NCBI GenBank assembly: GCA_012845835.1
Contig: JABAKD010000025.1
Span: 3,207,819 to 3,271,818 of the forward strand
Length of the DNA: 64,000 bases
Source: Undaria pinnatifida
Lineage: Eukaryota; Sar; Phaeophyceae; Laminariales; Alariaceae
Direction of reading: 5' to 3'
Shown: positions 22,008-32,491 of the stretch, one piece after another
Layout: the number at the start of each line of letters is the position of its first letter
Position numbering within the stretch: the first letter of the stretch is position 1
The notes under the pieces: generated by a model
What the model saw: the letters and a program-made list of their open reading frames with translations, nothing else
What the model was told of the DNA's origin: nothing
Databases searched by the model: none
Position numbers and translations under genes: made by a program

Positions 22008-22700
22008 GCTGTATGTTCAAAAGAACGCACAGCGCCGCTCGACACAACACCGCAAAACGAAGGGCAAGACACGGCACCGCACTATGCCGCGCTGCACTGC
22101 TGACTATATATAGCCGGGCTGACCGTGTTCGTTGTGATCCAACAACGTAGTATGTACAAACTTATTAATAGTACCGGTACGTGGGATGAGGCATGTACGA
22201 ACTAATAAAAGTACCGCAAAGCACGCAGCATGGCAAAGCAGCCAAGCACGTCAAAGCACAGCGCTGCGCTCTGCTAAGCTAGAGCTGCAGGGCATCACAG
22301 GGCACTGCACGGCGCTGCGTTGCTGCGAGCTATAGCGCTTGCCGTATGTTCAAAAGAACGCACAGCGCCGCACGACACAACACCGCAAAACGAAGGGCAA
22401 GAAACGGCACCGCACTATGCCGCGCTGCACTGCTGAGCTATATATAGCCGGGCTGACCTGAGCTGGGGGTGCGTTGTGATCCAACAACGTAGTATGTACA
22501 AACTTATTAATAGTACCGGTACGTGGGATGATGCTGCGAATGAATGTTACTGGCATGTACGAACTAATGAAAGTACCGCAAAACACGCAGCATGGCAAAG
22601 CAGCAAAGCACGTCAAAGCACAGCGCTGCGCTCTGCTAAGCTAGAGCTGCAGGGCGTCGCAGGGCACTGCACGGCGCTGCGTTGCCGCGAGCTATAGCGC
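22008..22700 (+). repeat. Tandem duplication of a roughly 340-bp unit with TATA-like motif
   Basis: Two adjacent units (22,008-22,337 and 22,338-22,700) share nearly all of their length, including caaaagaacgcacagcgccg, ctatatatagccgggctga, atccaacaacgtagtatgta and ctgctaagctagagctgcag. The second has a roughly 20-bp insertion near 22,530. A related partial unit lies near 20,560-20,760. The TATA-like motif at the same place in each unit suggests an LTR or promoter-derived module, but no coding partner is visible. Confidence 0.85.
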
Positions 22701-23063
22701 CGCGGTGGGGTGCTGGGCGGTGCAAAGCTGATGAGCCAAGCCCAGATCTCAGCTGACGAAACTCGGAGATGCCAGGGAAGCACCAACCGAGTGCTTTCAG
22801 CACGAAGATATATATTTGTAATTTCCCCAGCAACTAATTTTCTCAAGAAACTTCGGGACGGTTCTTTTCCCCAGCAGCTAATTTTCTTTTCGGCAATTAC
22901 GGGCTGAGAAGGGCTGAGAGGGGGGAGGATATGCCGAGCGAGACCTCCGAGGGGGTCGAGAACTAAGTAATTAAGTCTATTTAGTCTAGTCTAGGACTAG
23001 TCTACATGTTTACGTTCTGTTTTCAGAAGCTGACTAACTCGGTACTCGTACTACTGCTGCTGT

Positions 23064-23067
23064 ACTC

Positions 23068-23101
<34 letters not shown>

Positions 23102-23130
23102 CAGCAGCAGCGGTAGTAGCAGAAGCAGGA
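23064..23130. repeat. (GCA)n microsatellite
   Basis: About ten uninterrupted GCA triplets followed by interrupted GCA/GTA triplets. Confidence 0.9.
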
Positions 23131-23641
23131 CACACCAGACCAAGGCCGGGTTAGCGTCGCTGTGCGTGCGTCTCGTCGATCAGCGCCCAAAAATGGCTAA
23201 TTGAAGCAGTAGTAGTGTCGGGATTTTTCGGTTTAATTCTCGAAGGCGAACCATCTGCATCCCCCATCATCAAAACACATCCAACATCGGAGGTGGGTAC
23301 CCCAGCCGCCACCACGGTACCTACAGCAGAGCTTGTCTGTCTCCCCATCCGTACGGTGGGCCGGACTATATCATTTGCAACATGTTTCAGGGACACGGGC
23401 TCAAAGGGTAATGTGGGCAGACGAACACAATGGGCGCTCGGTCGCTTCGAAGTTCAAAAATATATAGAAAATCGTCCTGTTGACCCGCGGACAACATCCA
23501 GGGGCGTCCGACCGATATCTTTCAAGAAAATCAAATACTCCGGAGTATATAACACGCACGAATAACCTTCCGTAAATTTTGTACAGGTACTAGACTATAT
23601 ATTAGCGAAATATAGATATATCGAAATCGTTCAAACCAATC

Positions 23642-24261
23642 ACGAGGGCTCGCCTCGCCATAGTACCTTTATTGTGGTTGGTTTACCGTAGAGCCTTTCC
23701 TGCCCCCCCCCGCCACACCGGCGGCATGCGGCATGTTCTAGAGCCTTTTCTGCCCCCCCGCCACGCCGGCGGCATACGGCAGGTTTTTGATGGGTGACTA
23801 TTGCCTTGCTGTAGGGTCTGCTTTTCTTTCTACTGCTCTTCTTCGCGTGTTCCTGGCTCCGTAGCCAGACGGTTAGAGGTGTGGGAGTGGGTTTTGAGGA
23901 GCCGCATCTTCGACTCATGGTCTAGTTCGTAGAACCGGAGTTTCCCCGAATCTCCCATATTTCTGCATATGCGACTCATCAGGGTGGGCTAGTGTTAAGA
24001 TACGGCCTCGAAAGGCCTGTAGGTATCCGAATTTGAGATCATTTGGATGGGTTTCGTATGATAAGGTTGGCGGTTCATATTCGGGGAAGTTAGGAATTAG
24101 ATCGGAGGCACGCGCCTCCGATCTCAGAAGCTATCCCGGGCTCTGGTGGAAACGAATAAAGCTACATCTCTACGAAGGAACGAAAGTGAGTACTCTCCGA
24201 AGACCTACCCAATTGGCAGACCTGCAGGGGGCACTCTGTGTTCCCACCTATTAATTTAACA
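23642..24261 (+). repeat. Truncated LTR copy, opposite orientation to the gypsy fossil
   Basis: This is the reverse complement of 9,353-10,130. It ends in the same TTTAACA but lacks about 34 bp at its start and has one copy of the 161-bp unit. No coding part of the element is attached, so it is probably a solo or truncated LTR from a separate insertion of the same family. Confidence 0.75.
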
Positions 24262-24390
24262 TATACCACGTTGAGTTTCGACCATTCAATCGTTTGTACT
24301 CACAGCCGACGTAAAAATGCCCGTCTACGTCAGCTGTGAGTACGACCGATTGAATGTTTGAAACTCAACTCTACAAGCTGCGTGGTACAT
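24262..24390. mobile_element. Small hairpin (foldback) element
   Basis: Arms of about 41 bp (24,271-24,311 and 24,328-24,368; ttgagtttcgaccattcaat with its inverted partner) surround a 16-bp loop, and accacg/cgtggt lie outside. It abuts the LTR end exactly. Half of the same arm recurs at about 21,291-21,333, so the element is dispersed. Superfamily unknown. Confidence 0.7.
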
Positions 24391-24901
24391 TTATATTTCG
24401 CTATTTCGAAAAATTGAATCAACGCTTGCAATACGAACCCAGTGGTCATGCCTGCACCTGCCTCGATGAACTCTCAACGACCTGCAGCGAAACCGGTACG
24501 AGAAGTGTCGGCTATTCTTTGTGCGTGCACATGATCCGTCGGGGATGGCCTTGCTGCCGTGTACGTTGAGTGGGGTGAACAAATGTGGCCGAAACAAATG
24601 TGGACTCACACGCATACACACAGACACTAATGAAAGGTACCCTACGCTTGTATGCGATCCGATATGAATAGGCTTTTTTCCCTCGGAAAACCAAGAAAAA
24701 AAGGCTCGCGCTTCTCGCTCGCGAGTCTCATTATGATACCTGTGTGAATACAGTATTATAGTCTATTGTATAACACGACCGGCGGTACCTTTTTTGACAT
24801 GTGCTTGTCGCCTCTCGGGTCCCTTCAGTTTATTGTACTACTACTGCTATGTGTGGGCCCCGGGAATGCCTTCAAAAATAAGACAGGGAGTAAAAGCCGG
24901 C

Positions 24902-24973
24902 GTCCCCGAAGGCTCAATGGAAAGCCGCGCAACTATCGAGGTCGACGTCGTAGGTTCGAACCCCGCAAGGGAC
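24902..24973 (+). other. tRNA-like sequence, probably a relic or SINE head
   Basis: The stretch is 72 nt, the length of a tRNA. It has a possible acceptor stem (gtccc/gggac), a good D-arm (ggctcaatggaaagcc) and a B box (ggttcgaacccc). The anticodon stem does not pair well (cgcaa against ggtcg), so a working tRNA is unlikely. A tRNA-finding program would decide. Confidence 0.4.
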
Positions 24974-25314
24974 TATTTCTCACAAATTGACAAACCGAAA
25001 GTGTGAGAGCGCGAGTTGGCGGAATTCGACAAACCCGACGAGCATAAAAGCTAAAAAGTGGTATTGTTGAACCCTATGCGCAGTAAAAATGAACGCACAT
25101 ACATATCGGGGGGGCGGGGCGGCAAGACACCGGCTATGACCACGGCTTGTCCAGAAGATCGCTAAGGGCAAACTTCTTGCGACTTGAAGCGGCAAGACGA
25201 TGATAAAAGAAAACGTGACAAACGAACTTTTGTTCTGGACTCTCAATAAGGCATTAGAAGAAACAGACAACAGACCGGAAGCATGAACCTGCACGTTCAA
25301 TACTCGTAGGTAGG

Positions 25315-25685
25315 TGTTATAAGGCTTAGTTTGGGTAAGCTATTGGTTAACCTTTTGCAAGTGGTCAAACGGACTAATACCCCACTAATACCTTAACAAA
25401 TGGCGTCGTCGGCAGGACATGGGTTTTTGGGTCGTGGGTTCAATCCCCACATCCACCATAATAAACTTTTTCAGATTTTCCCATGGCGAACTTGAAAAAT
25501 ACTCTTCCTGGTATCCCCAGGAAATGAAACGGCTTGGATATTGACAGAGGTCCGCCGTATATCCGGCCGACCTGCTATCCCGCCGTTTCAGGGGGGGAGA
25601 GTGTTATAAGGCTTAGTTTGGGTAAGCTATTGGTTAACCTTTTGCAAGTGGTCAAACGGACTAATACCCCACTAATACCTTAACA
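25315..25685 (+). mobile_element. Complete TRIM (terminal-repeat retrotransposon in miniature)
   Basis: Two 84-bp LTRs (25,315-25,398 and 25,602-25,685), both starting TGTTATAAGG and ending CCTTAACA, look identical by eye. They flank a 203-bp interior. Two bases after the 5' LTR is a primer-binding site TGGCGTCGTCGGCAGGAC, and a purine tract cagggggggagag precedes the 3' LTR. The 4-bp duplication TAGG lies outside both ends (25,311-25,314 and 25,686-25,689). It has no coding capacity, so it depends on proteins from another LTR element. Matching LTRs point to a recent insertion. The interior also contains a tRNA T-arm-like sequence, gtgggttcaatccccac. Confidence 0.93.
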
Positions 25686-27691
25686 TAGGCCAGTCTTATG
25701 GGAAGAAATTCGTACATTCTGGATGGGAAGCTAATGAATATGCTATGATATATGCGCGGTATGAAAACACGGCTATCCTGCACCGTCCGGTGTCCGCGCC
25801 ACTCGCAGAGAACTCTTCAGGATTCAATAGAACAACAACCTATAACATTCATAAACAAAACAACAATAGATAGAACAACAATTTCGTCTACTCAATTAGT
25901 CTACTCAAATACGGTGGGGTACCTGATTTAGGAGCGCCAATAACTACAAAAAACGGAAAACGGACTTAATCTTTTTAGAACTCCACTACATACGTTTTCG
26001 AGGACTAATTATTTGAACTTAGAGTTGGGCTTAATTTGCAGTTACAAAAGGGTTAAGGACGGTCAAACCTGCTTGTCACACCTTGTTGTGTCGCCTACAC
26101 TACAACCTATATAATGGCTAATCTGGGATAAGAGCGGCACGGATATAAGAGTGGCAACACTCGCCTGTTTCGAGGGGATATCAAAGCCGGGTACCCCAGT
26201 GCTGTTCGTATTGATATTATTGTGTTGTGCGTTTTTCATGTAGCCTTTTGACCATCATCATGCTTGGGGGCAGCTCATTTTGGGTACACAAAACTTTCGG
26301 GCTTAAGACCTGGACGTGTTGGTACAACACAGAAGAGGTACCGCGTAACATGCAAGATAACACAGCACTCCCGCGGACAATTTGAAGGCCGATTTTCTCG
26401 ACAATGGGGACAGCGCAAACGCCGAGCGACGGATCTACGGAAGTATCTCGGCGACATCTCCTCAAAGCCGCCTTTTTCGTCCCCCCCCCCCCCCCCCCTC
26501 CCCTAGTTTGGGAGGAAATCGACTCTGAATTTTATCCCGGGTTGTGCGTTATCTTGCCTTATCTCGCGTGTTGCTACACTGCATGTCAGGGAGCAACAAC
26601 AATACTTTTTTGCTAACGCAACAGCAGAGCAGCAGCGTAGATATACGCCCGTCAGCCATCAGATCTCTATATTATTAACGGCTGCGTTATTGTGACCACA
26701 CGAATCGGTCGCGACATCTTACTGTCCCTCTTGTTGTGCTTCGCGCTCTGCGCTGCAAGCAATGTCATCTGCCACTGCCGGGGTTCCGCAACCGAGGTGC
26801 TACGTGTGCCCAATATCTATGGGCCCGTTATGTTCATAACCTCTTACGTTAGATACCACCCCATACGACTACTGTCCAACGGGCTTATGATAGCTTGTTA
26901 TCTTCCACGAAAGCGTCTGTTGGGTGAGGTATGCGTGAGGCATAGGTGGGGTACACAGCGCCTTAATTTAGGAGCCTCACCAAAATTAGGGCTAACCCCT
27001 ACTACTACTGCTGTGATACTACAATACAGTAGCCTTGATCTAGCATTGACAACGGAAGGCTTTTCCGCTGCTCGCCCACGACAACAGTAAAGTTGTACGA
27101 TATCTCCTTCTTGACGCGTGCTACGATAGAGGCGATTCACCACTATTTTTCTGAGGTTTCTCAATTGGGCAGCTCAAGACCTCTCCCAAAAGCTGAATTG
27201 GAGAAAAAAGAAGCTGCTGCCGGATGAAAAACCCCACGGCCTAGGTACACAATGAGAATCACGCAAAAAAAAATGTCCTACTATTTATTTTTTTTCGACT
27301 TTGAGTTAAGGAGCCCCCTCAGTCAGAAACCATTTTCGCCAAAAAACGGTATACCTCTATCGTAGTACGCGTCCGGTACAGCGTGCAACTCTTTGGGTGT
27401 CAAAAACGATGGTCAGTGCGTCGCCGTGGATTGCGGATTGGTTTTCACTAACATGGACCATAAGTTTAACGGGTCGTAGTGCTATAGTATTTCATATCTT
27501 GCCAGGGTGTTATCTATTTTTTTCACGAGCCTTGTTGTTTATAATCACGATCGTTTGCTGGCTTTTCACCAAGATGGACAGCATGTTTGACCCGTGATAT
27601 GCCCCCGCAGGGTGTTCTATACTTATATTGTATCATTCATACGAAAGACAGTATGCGTGATGTTTATCTTGTCGGTGATATTCTTCGGCAG

Positions 27692-27774
27692 GATGTTCTC
27701 TACTTTTACGAGCCGTGCAGGAAGCTGAGTGGGCAGGACATTAATGGCTTGGAGTGCCTGGCCCTTCTGGAGAG
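27692..27774 (+). CDS. Sulfotransferase, exon 2
   Basis: An 83-nt exon after the acceptor TTCTTCGGCAG, encoding DVLYFYEPCRKLSGQDIN and GLECLALLE. The YEP motif following the phosphosulfate loop is typical of carbohydrate sulfotransferases (FYLFEPL-like). It enters in phase 0 from exon 1 and leaves in phase 2 (AG before GTGCGG). The match of phase and content to both neighbours is the reason to accept so short an exon 21.8 kb away. Confidence 0.85.
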
Positions 27775-28039
27775 GTGCGGAACTAAAGCATTGCGTATTT
27801 TAGGGAGCTTACGACAGCGGGGTTGCGGTGCTGCTATGACTAAACATGTGATAATAAGTTAACAGTCTAGGTAACGTGCAAACGAATTTAGGCAGAATGT
27901 TCGCATGAAAAGAGTTGCCCCGATCACGAAATAAAGCTTGTGCTGGACTTTTCTGCGTTGGAAAATTCTGAAAATAACGGGGATACTACAGTCAGCAACA
28001 TTGACCGACGCCCCAATGAGTGGTAATTCGCGAAGTTGA

Positions 28040-28135
28040 CCACCTCACCCTCACCCCCCCGATCCTCCTTCCCCCCCTCCCCCGTCTCCTCCCCCGCCGC
28101 CCCCCTCCCCGCCCCCCCCTCCCCCCCCCTCACTC
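28040..28135 (+). other. Polypyrimidine (C-rich) tract near the intron 2 acceptor
   Basis: Almost pure C/T over about 90 bp, ending 30 bp upstream of the acceptor TTTCAG (28,161-28,166). It may serve as the pyrimidine tract or branch-point region, or may be simple sequence. Confidence 0.6.
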
Positions 28136-28166
28136 TTAACGAAATCAACACCTGGCGCCGTTTCAG

Positions 28167-28331
28167 GCTGACCCAGTGTGCCTTCACTCCCGAAGATTCC
28201 GCCTGGGTCGCGGACGACCATGCTTCGGTTTCGCGCGGATCGGCGGCGCTGACATCACTGATCAAAGCTTCCGGCGCGGAACAGTTTGCTCAGGCACACG
28301 AGCAACTTCTCGACACGTGCACCCAGAGCAA
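28167..28331 (+). CDS. Sulfotransferase, exon 3
   Basis: A 165-nt exon between acceptor TTTCAG and donor GTGAGC. It completes the split codon from exon 2 and encodes LTQCAFTPEDSAWVADDHAS through LLDTCTQS. It enters and leaves in phase 2. This is the variable segment between the two PAPS-binding motifs; no fixed catalytic residue is expected here. Confidence 0.82.
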
Positions 28332-28985
28332 GTGAGCATCTATCTCCTGCACACTATCAACATCGATACGGTATCCCGGGCTTGTGGATGATGACAATGC
28401 TCCTACATTACGCGCGCCATTTGCTTGAAGGCACCTGTTGAATGTGTTATGTATAGCGCCAACAAATATTAATAAAGCGGTAATGGGTTTAAAAGTCACC
28501 CGAAACTGCATTATACCGGCCGCATTAATCATTGCGCCTCCCTGCCCCAACGCGCAAGTTGATAACACACCTCGTGCTGTCTTCCAGAGGCCCAGATCAG
28601 CGTGTGTGTTCGTTGATCCAATGGAGTTGTAGGTACGCTTGAATAAAATATTTCAATTCACCGAGTGCAACGCGTTTCTAGATGCCACCCAACGCTATCC
28701 TTCTGCAATCGGGGATCGATAGATATCCTTGTGCGATTGGTTGTCGATCGATACCCTAACGGTCGTCGTTCCGGCGCACGCTCTCGTGGATATCGAGGAA
28801 AGTGTCATGGGTTTCCCTCAGGCTTCTTCTATTTTCTGAGATGTTCATGCGTAATCGCCGTTGACGCGCATCCTGCACGTTGGTCGGGGGGCAAATATAA
28901 TAACATATAATAATAGAGAGGGAACCCTTGATGCTTTGCGATCGATAGGAGGAGCTGACCTCTTGTGTGCGTCACCACAAATTAC
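28332..28985 (+). other. Left part of sulfotransferase intron 3; nothing recognised
   Basis: No repeat or coding signal was recognised in this stretch. The rest of the intron (to 29,539) holds tRNA-like palindromes. Confidence 0.5.
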
Positions 28986-28994
28986 AGATAACGT

Positions 28995-29385
28995 GCCTCT
29001 TCTCACACCTCCACCTTTACTGTTGGTTACATAGCACTACCCACTGAGCTACTCAGCCGCGTGACTAAGTAGCTCAGTAGGTAGTGACACATAACCAACA
29101 CAATATACGTTTTCGAGTTCGTTGATGGAGTCTCACGGACTTCGCAGTAACAGGGATCTCCGGGGCTCTCCCCTCGCCACGTACTACAGTAGTATTCAGG
29201 AGCACACTATCATAACTATTCGTAAGGTCTCCAGTGCGTACGCTCGAAAATAACAAACATGAAGTCGGTGAGTATCGAACCCACGACACACCCTTTGTTG
29301 ATTATGCAGCACTATCCACTGAGGTACTGAGTCATCATGTGACTGAGTAGGTCAGCGTGTGGTGCTATATAACGAACAAGCAACC
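28995..29385. repeat. Head-to-head tRNA-like palindromes (SINE-derived)
   Basis: Two palindromes, about 29,019-29,102 and 29,290-29,385, have arms containing an A-box-like D-arm (tagctcagtgggtagtgc) on each strand, joined by a few bases. On the minus strand of 29,257-29,332 a full A box (cctcagtggatagtgc) and B box (ggttcgatactc) are spaced as in a tRNA gene. The anticodon stem is not convincing. The likely origin is tRNA-derived SINEs that have become inverted duplicates. Confidence 0.6.
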
Positions 29386-29539
29386 CATGTAGCACCGTAA
29401 CTCGCGTTTCTTGAGACAGGACACTCGGAAGCAGTGTCGGATGATGGTTGCAGTATTAAGGGGGTTAACTCTATAGCAAGCATACTAGCTATTCTTGGTT
29501 GCCCATAATTCTCCTACCCTATCGACATTTGGCCCACAG

Positions 29540-29734
29540 GGCTGTTGCGGTGAAGTCCATTCGTCTGGACGAGGGCCTGGGAGGAAACGACTACGACGTG
29601 TCGGGACTCAAGGTGTTGCATCTCGTGCGCGACCCCCGAGGCGTTGTGAGATCTCAGCGGGAACATTTCAGATCGTCGTGGGGGGCTTCAGCTGGAGCTG
29701 ACAGCATTACTACGGCGCACCATGGTGGGGAAAG
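29540..29734 (+). CDS. Sulfotransferase, exon 4 (3'-phosphate-binding motif)
   Basis: A 195-nt exon between acceptor GGCCCACAG and donor GTGAGG, phase 2 at both ends. It encodes AVAVKSIRLDEGLGG, then LKVLHLVRDPRGVVRSQREH. The RDPRGVVRS segment (about residues 178-186) is the 3'-phosphate-binding motif that contacts PAPS (family knowledge: R and S of the R-x7-S pattern). An upstream KSIR-like strand fits the family fold. Confidence 0.9.
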
Positions 29735-31541
29735 GTGAGGAGCCATACCCCCTTGACCGATCACTACACATCGTTGTTATTATTATTATTTCCATCCTCC
29801 AATGTGCATGCATCAAGATTTCTACGCCGATCACTCGTACACATTCCTGGAAACAGCAAAACCAAGGGAAACCGAAAATAGAACCCTTGCGCGAGTTCTA
29901 GCTTCATTTCGTCTCGTACAAACATACCTATATTTCAAAGTTTAATGGCGAAAATATTGCTGATAGGGTTCTGCCTCTGTCGGTGATGAACATCGCCGTC
30001 GACAAGGGTATAATAGGTTGTATGTTGTTAGTGTTGCCCATATTATTTTGTGGGCATAGCCTAGTCCGTGGTCTCGGGACAGGAAAAAAAAAACGCATCA
30101 ACGCATGCTGGATTGGTGTGAAAATAAGGGATACGCCATTTATTTGCCCGTTACCAAGGCTACTCTAGGGTGGTCTGTTTTCATTTTTTAGGCTTTGTTT
30201 TTTCGGCAGAGTAGAGCTACTGGCGCGAGTTGTTACACTCTTCTTCTGCATAATTTACGTTTTTCGGCATCGTCCTATGCACCACCAACAGGAGGAAGTG
30301 TGTGTTGCGTTGCGCTAAATACAATGTACGTATGTGCGTGTAAAGTCTGTATGCGAGTGAGGTACACTTGGTGCCCTCTATAGTGCCGGTTGAGTAGAGC
30401 CGGTTGCCCGCTATAGTGCCTATGAAATCGCTTGACGCAGATGGGAACAACCAGTAGTGGCAATGTGCGGAGTAGTTCTGGTTGCCGCTATGGTGCCGAT
30501 ATATTGTGCCGGTATTTCCGGTCGGCACATACATGCCGGCACTATAGAGAGACCAACATGTGCGTACTATCTGGCACATGTGTTTGTGGAAAAGGAGGGT
30601 AGTTGCACTGCCGAAAGGCAGAGTGTGTTCAGATACAACAGAAGAGTGTAATGTCGATTACGGACTCGTAACACGGGCGTGCGGTACCTGCGTTGAAATT
30701 GGAGCTCTGCTAATAGATTATTTTGTGTAGCACAACAGGTACCTGGCAGCAGTAGAAGACAGCCCCAAGAATGTCCAAACTCCTTCCGCCCCCGCCAAAG
30801 TGCTCAAACATTTCACACACACCCACCCCCAAACCCTCCTTGCTTCGGATTTTAAATCCCCTTTTGCTGCAGCATTTGTGGCAGCTACAGGACTCAGCTG
30901 GACTCTTCGGAGAAGTTGGAGAAGGACAGGTACGAGCGCAAATAAAGGGCACATGGTGTCCGATTAAGCAAAACACAAATCATTGTGACAATAAGTGGAC
31001 CCATATATACTGAGCTCGAAGGTGCCAATATGAACGCACGCTTGAACGACGCGTAAAGTTGAAGGCGGGCGTCCTTATGCCGATACATGACGCGTCTCCC
31101 GGTTAGAAGCTCGTTCGCATCTGCCTCGTAGGCCGTCTTTACGGCCCTCGAGTACAATGTGAATCACGCCTAAGAATGCGCGTCCTTAGCATGGTGTTCA
31201 CGTATACAACTATATTGCGGTCATGTGCAGTCGCAGCTACGCGAGCTATCAAATATAATTGCATGTTTGCGCTACCCGTGTCCATCGTGTTTTCGGCCGT
31301 TGACCGATTATTACGAGCGAATCTGATATTATTGCGGCATTCTACCTACACCGCGCTAAACATGGAGACCTCTGTCGATTTGAAAGACGCCGGGTTATAC
31401 GACCGCTGAACGAGATTGATCATTACGGCTCTCCAACAGCTCACACAAGTTGACGGCAGTTACAAATGTCTTTCGCGAGTTCCAGGTGACAGTTACACAA
31501 CCTTATTGATCATACCTAATTTTACCCTCCAACCTCTCCAG
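29735..31541 (+). other. Sulfotransferase intron 4
   Basis: The donor is GTGAGG and the acceptor is ACCTCTCCAG. It contains a MITE at about 30,363-30,562. The rest shows no coding signal. A ggtacctgg motif lies near 30,740. Confidence 0.75.
30363..30562. mobile_element. MITE, about 200 bp
   Basis: The terminal inverted repeats are about 22 bp: left ttggtgccctctatagtgcc, and right ggcactatagagagaccaa with one or two mismatches. Inside are further scattered tagtgcc and ggcacta motifs. The end resembles that of the larger element at 33,844-35,302 (ccctttatagtggc against ccctctatagtgcc), suggesting a related Tc1/mariner-like family. A clean target duplication could not be assigned. Confidence 0.6.
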
Positions 31542-32112
31542 ATACCTTCGGGTGCGATACGAAGACATCGCTACTTCTCCCGAGCTAGCCGTGGAACTGA
31601 TCTACTGCTGGTCTGGGCTCGGTCTTGTCCCCCCCAGCGTCTCGGACTGGGTCGAAAAAAATACGAACATGCCGACTTGCGACGATGGCGCCCGTAGAAA
31701 TAGGTATTTGCGGGAGATGGCTGAGGATAGCTCCTTCGGATACTCTTACGCGACAACGCCGGAATATCCTCACTCCTCTGGAAGTGACGGGGTGAAAACA
31801 ATCGTGCGGGCGGATGAAAGAGCTCTAGGATTCCCGGAGTCGGGAGCTAGCGCGGTAGCTTCAGCCATAGTGTCAAGGAGAACAAAAGGCAGTGGTGGCG
31901 GTGGCCACGGAGGCGACCATCACGTCGGAAAAAAGTCTGCCGAGTGCCTCGACAACACAAAAGAGTTGAAAAATCACCCGTACGGAACAAAAAGGCAGTC
32001 TGCGGCCATGGTCTCGATGTGGCGCACCGTTATGCCTGAACAAGACGCGCAAGCCGTCTGGGAAGCGTGTGAGGATTCCGGGGTAATGGGTGCTCTAGGT
32101 TATGAGCCGTAG
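31542..32112 (+). CDS. Sulfotransferase, terminal exon 5
   Basis: A 571-nt last exon after ACCTCTCCAG, completing the split arginine codon. It encodes YLRVRYEDIATSPELAVELI (the RYEDL-like motif of sulfotransferases), YCWSGLGLVPPSVSDW, then a low-complexity G/H/S-rich spacer (about GSGGGGHGGDHH), and the family-type C-terminus MWRTVMPEQDAQAVWEACED to LGYEP before TAG at 32,110-32,112. The spacer probably lies in a surface loop. No polyadenylation signal was recognised just downstream. Confidence 0.88.
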
Positions 32113-32289
32113 AGGGACTGCCGTGGAGACGACGCATGCTACGATAGGGGTAGCACCTTTTAGTTTTAGTTTTTTTTTCTGGATGGCGGGGGCTCCTTAA
32201 CCTAATACTTGGAAGTATCGTCCGAATGTCATTTTTTTTTTGCAATATTATTCGTTGCATACCTAACTGCAGGCTAAGGGATTGTTCAC

Positions 32290-32491
32290 ATGGTTGCACT
32301 ATCATGTTTTCTCGTTTTTTGTTTGGTAGCTGAGGTAGAGAGCTCCTCCGGTGATGGGCCTCAGAAGAATACGCACGACTTCTATCGTAGCATGCGCCAC
32401 ACGCCATTACGCTTCGAAGAACAAACACTAGGCGGCACGGCTGAATATTTCAAGTGGTCTGAGAATACACGGATGTCGACCTTGCGTCGCT
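32290..32491 (+). CDS. Candidate exon of an unknown small secreted protein
   Basis: The ATG at 32,290 opens a hydrophobic leader (MVALSCFLVFCLVAEV), then SSSGDGPQKNTHDFYRSMRH and LRFEEQTLGGTAEYFKWSEN, ending in phase 1 at a strong donor (T before GTAAGT at 32,492). A good acceptor-like sequence (ttttttgtttggtag, to 32,330) inside the leader offers the alternative that this is an internal or 3'-UTR exon starting at 32,331. No family was recognised and no continuation exon was assigned. RNA evidence would decide. Confidence 0.35.

Larger units (their letters stand above)
5916..27691 (+). other. Sulfotransferase intron 1 (about 21.8 kb), filled with mobile elements
   Basis: The intron begins GTTGGT and ends TTCTTCGGCAG. 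The flanking exons join in phase 0 and read through continuously (FFRQHK to DVLYFYEP). It contains, in order, an hAT-like element, a dispersed repeat, a Ty3/gypsy fossil, a minisatellite, a tRNA-like SINE array, a tandem 340-bp repeat, an LTR fragment, a hairpin element and a TRIM. No other host exon was recognised inside. The remaining gaps (about 8,050-8,980, 22,700-23,640 apart from a microsatellite, and 25,700-27,690) show nothing nameable except a poly-C run near 26,484-26,500. Confidence 0.8.

Noticed and set aside
24902-24973. Functional tRNA gene
   Set aside because: Length, D-arm and T-arm look right, but the anticodon stem does not pair. Recorded only as tRNA-like.
27305-32205. Possible transposon ends gttaaggagccccc / gggggctccttaac
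   Set aside because: The inverted match is only about 14 bp, lacks target duplications and would enclose four host exons.
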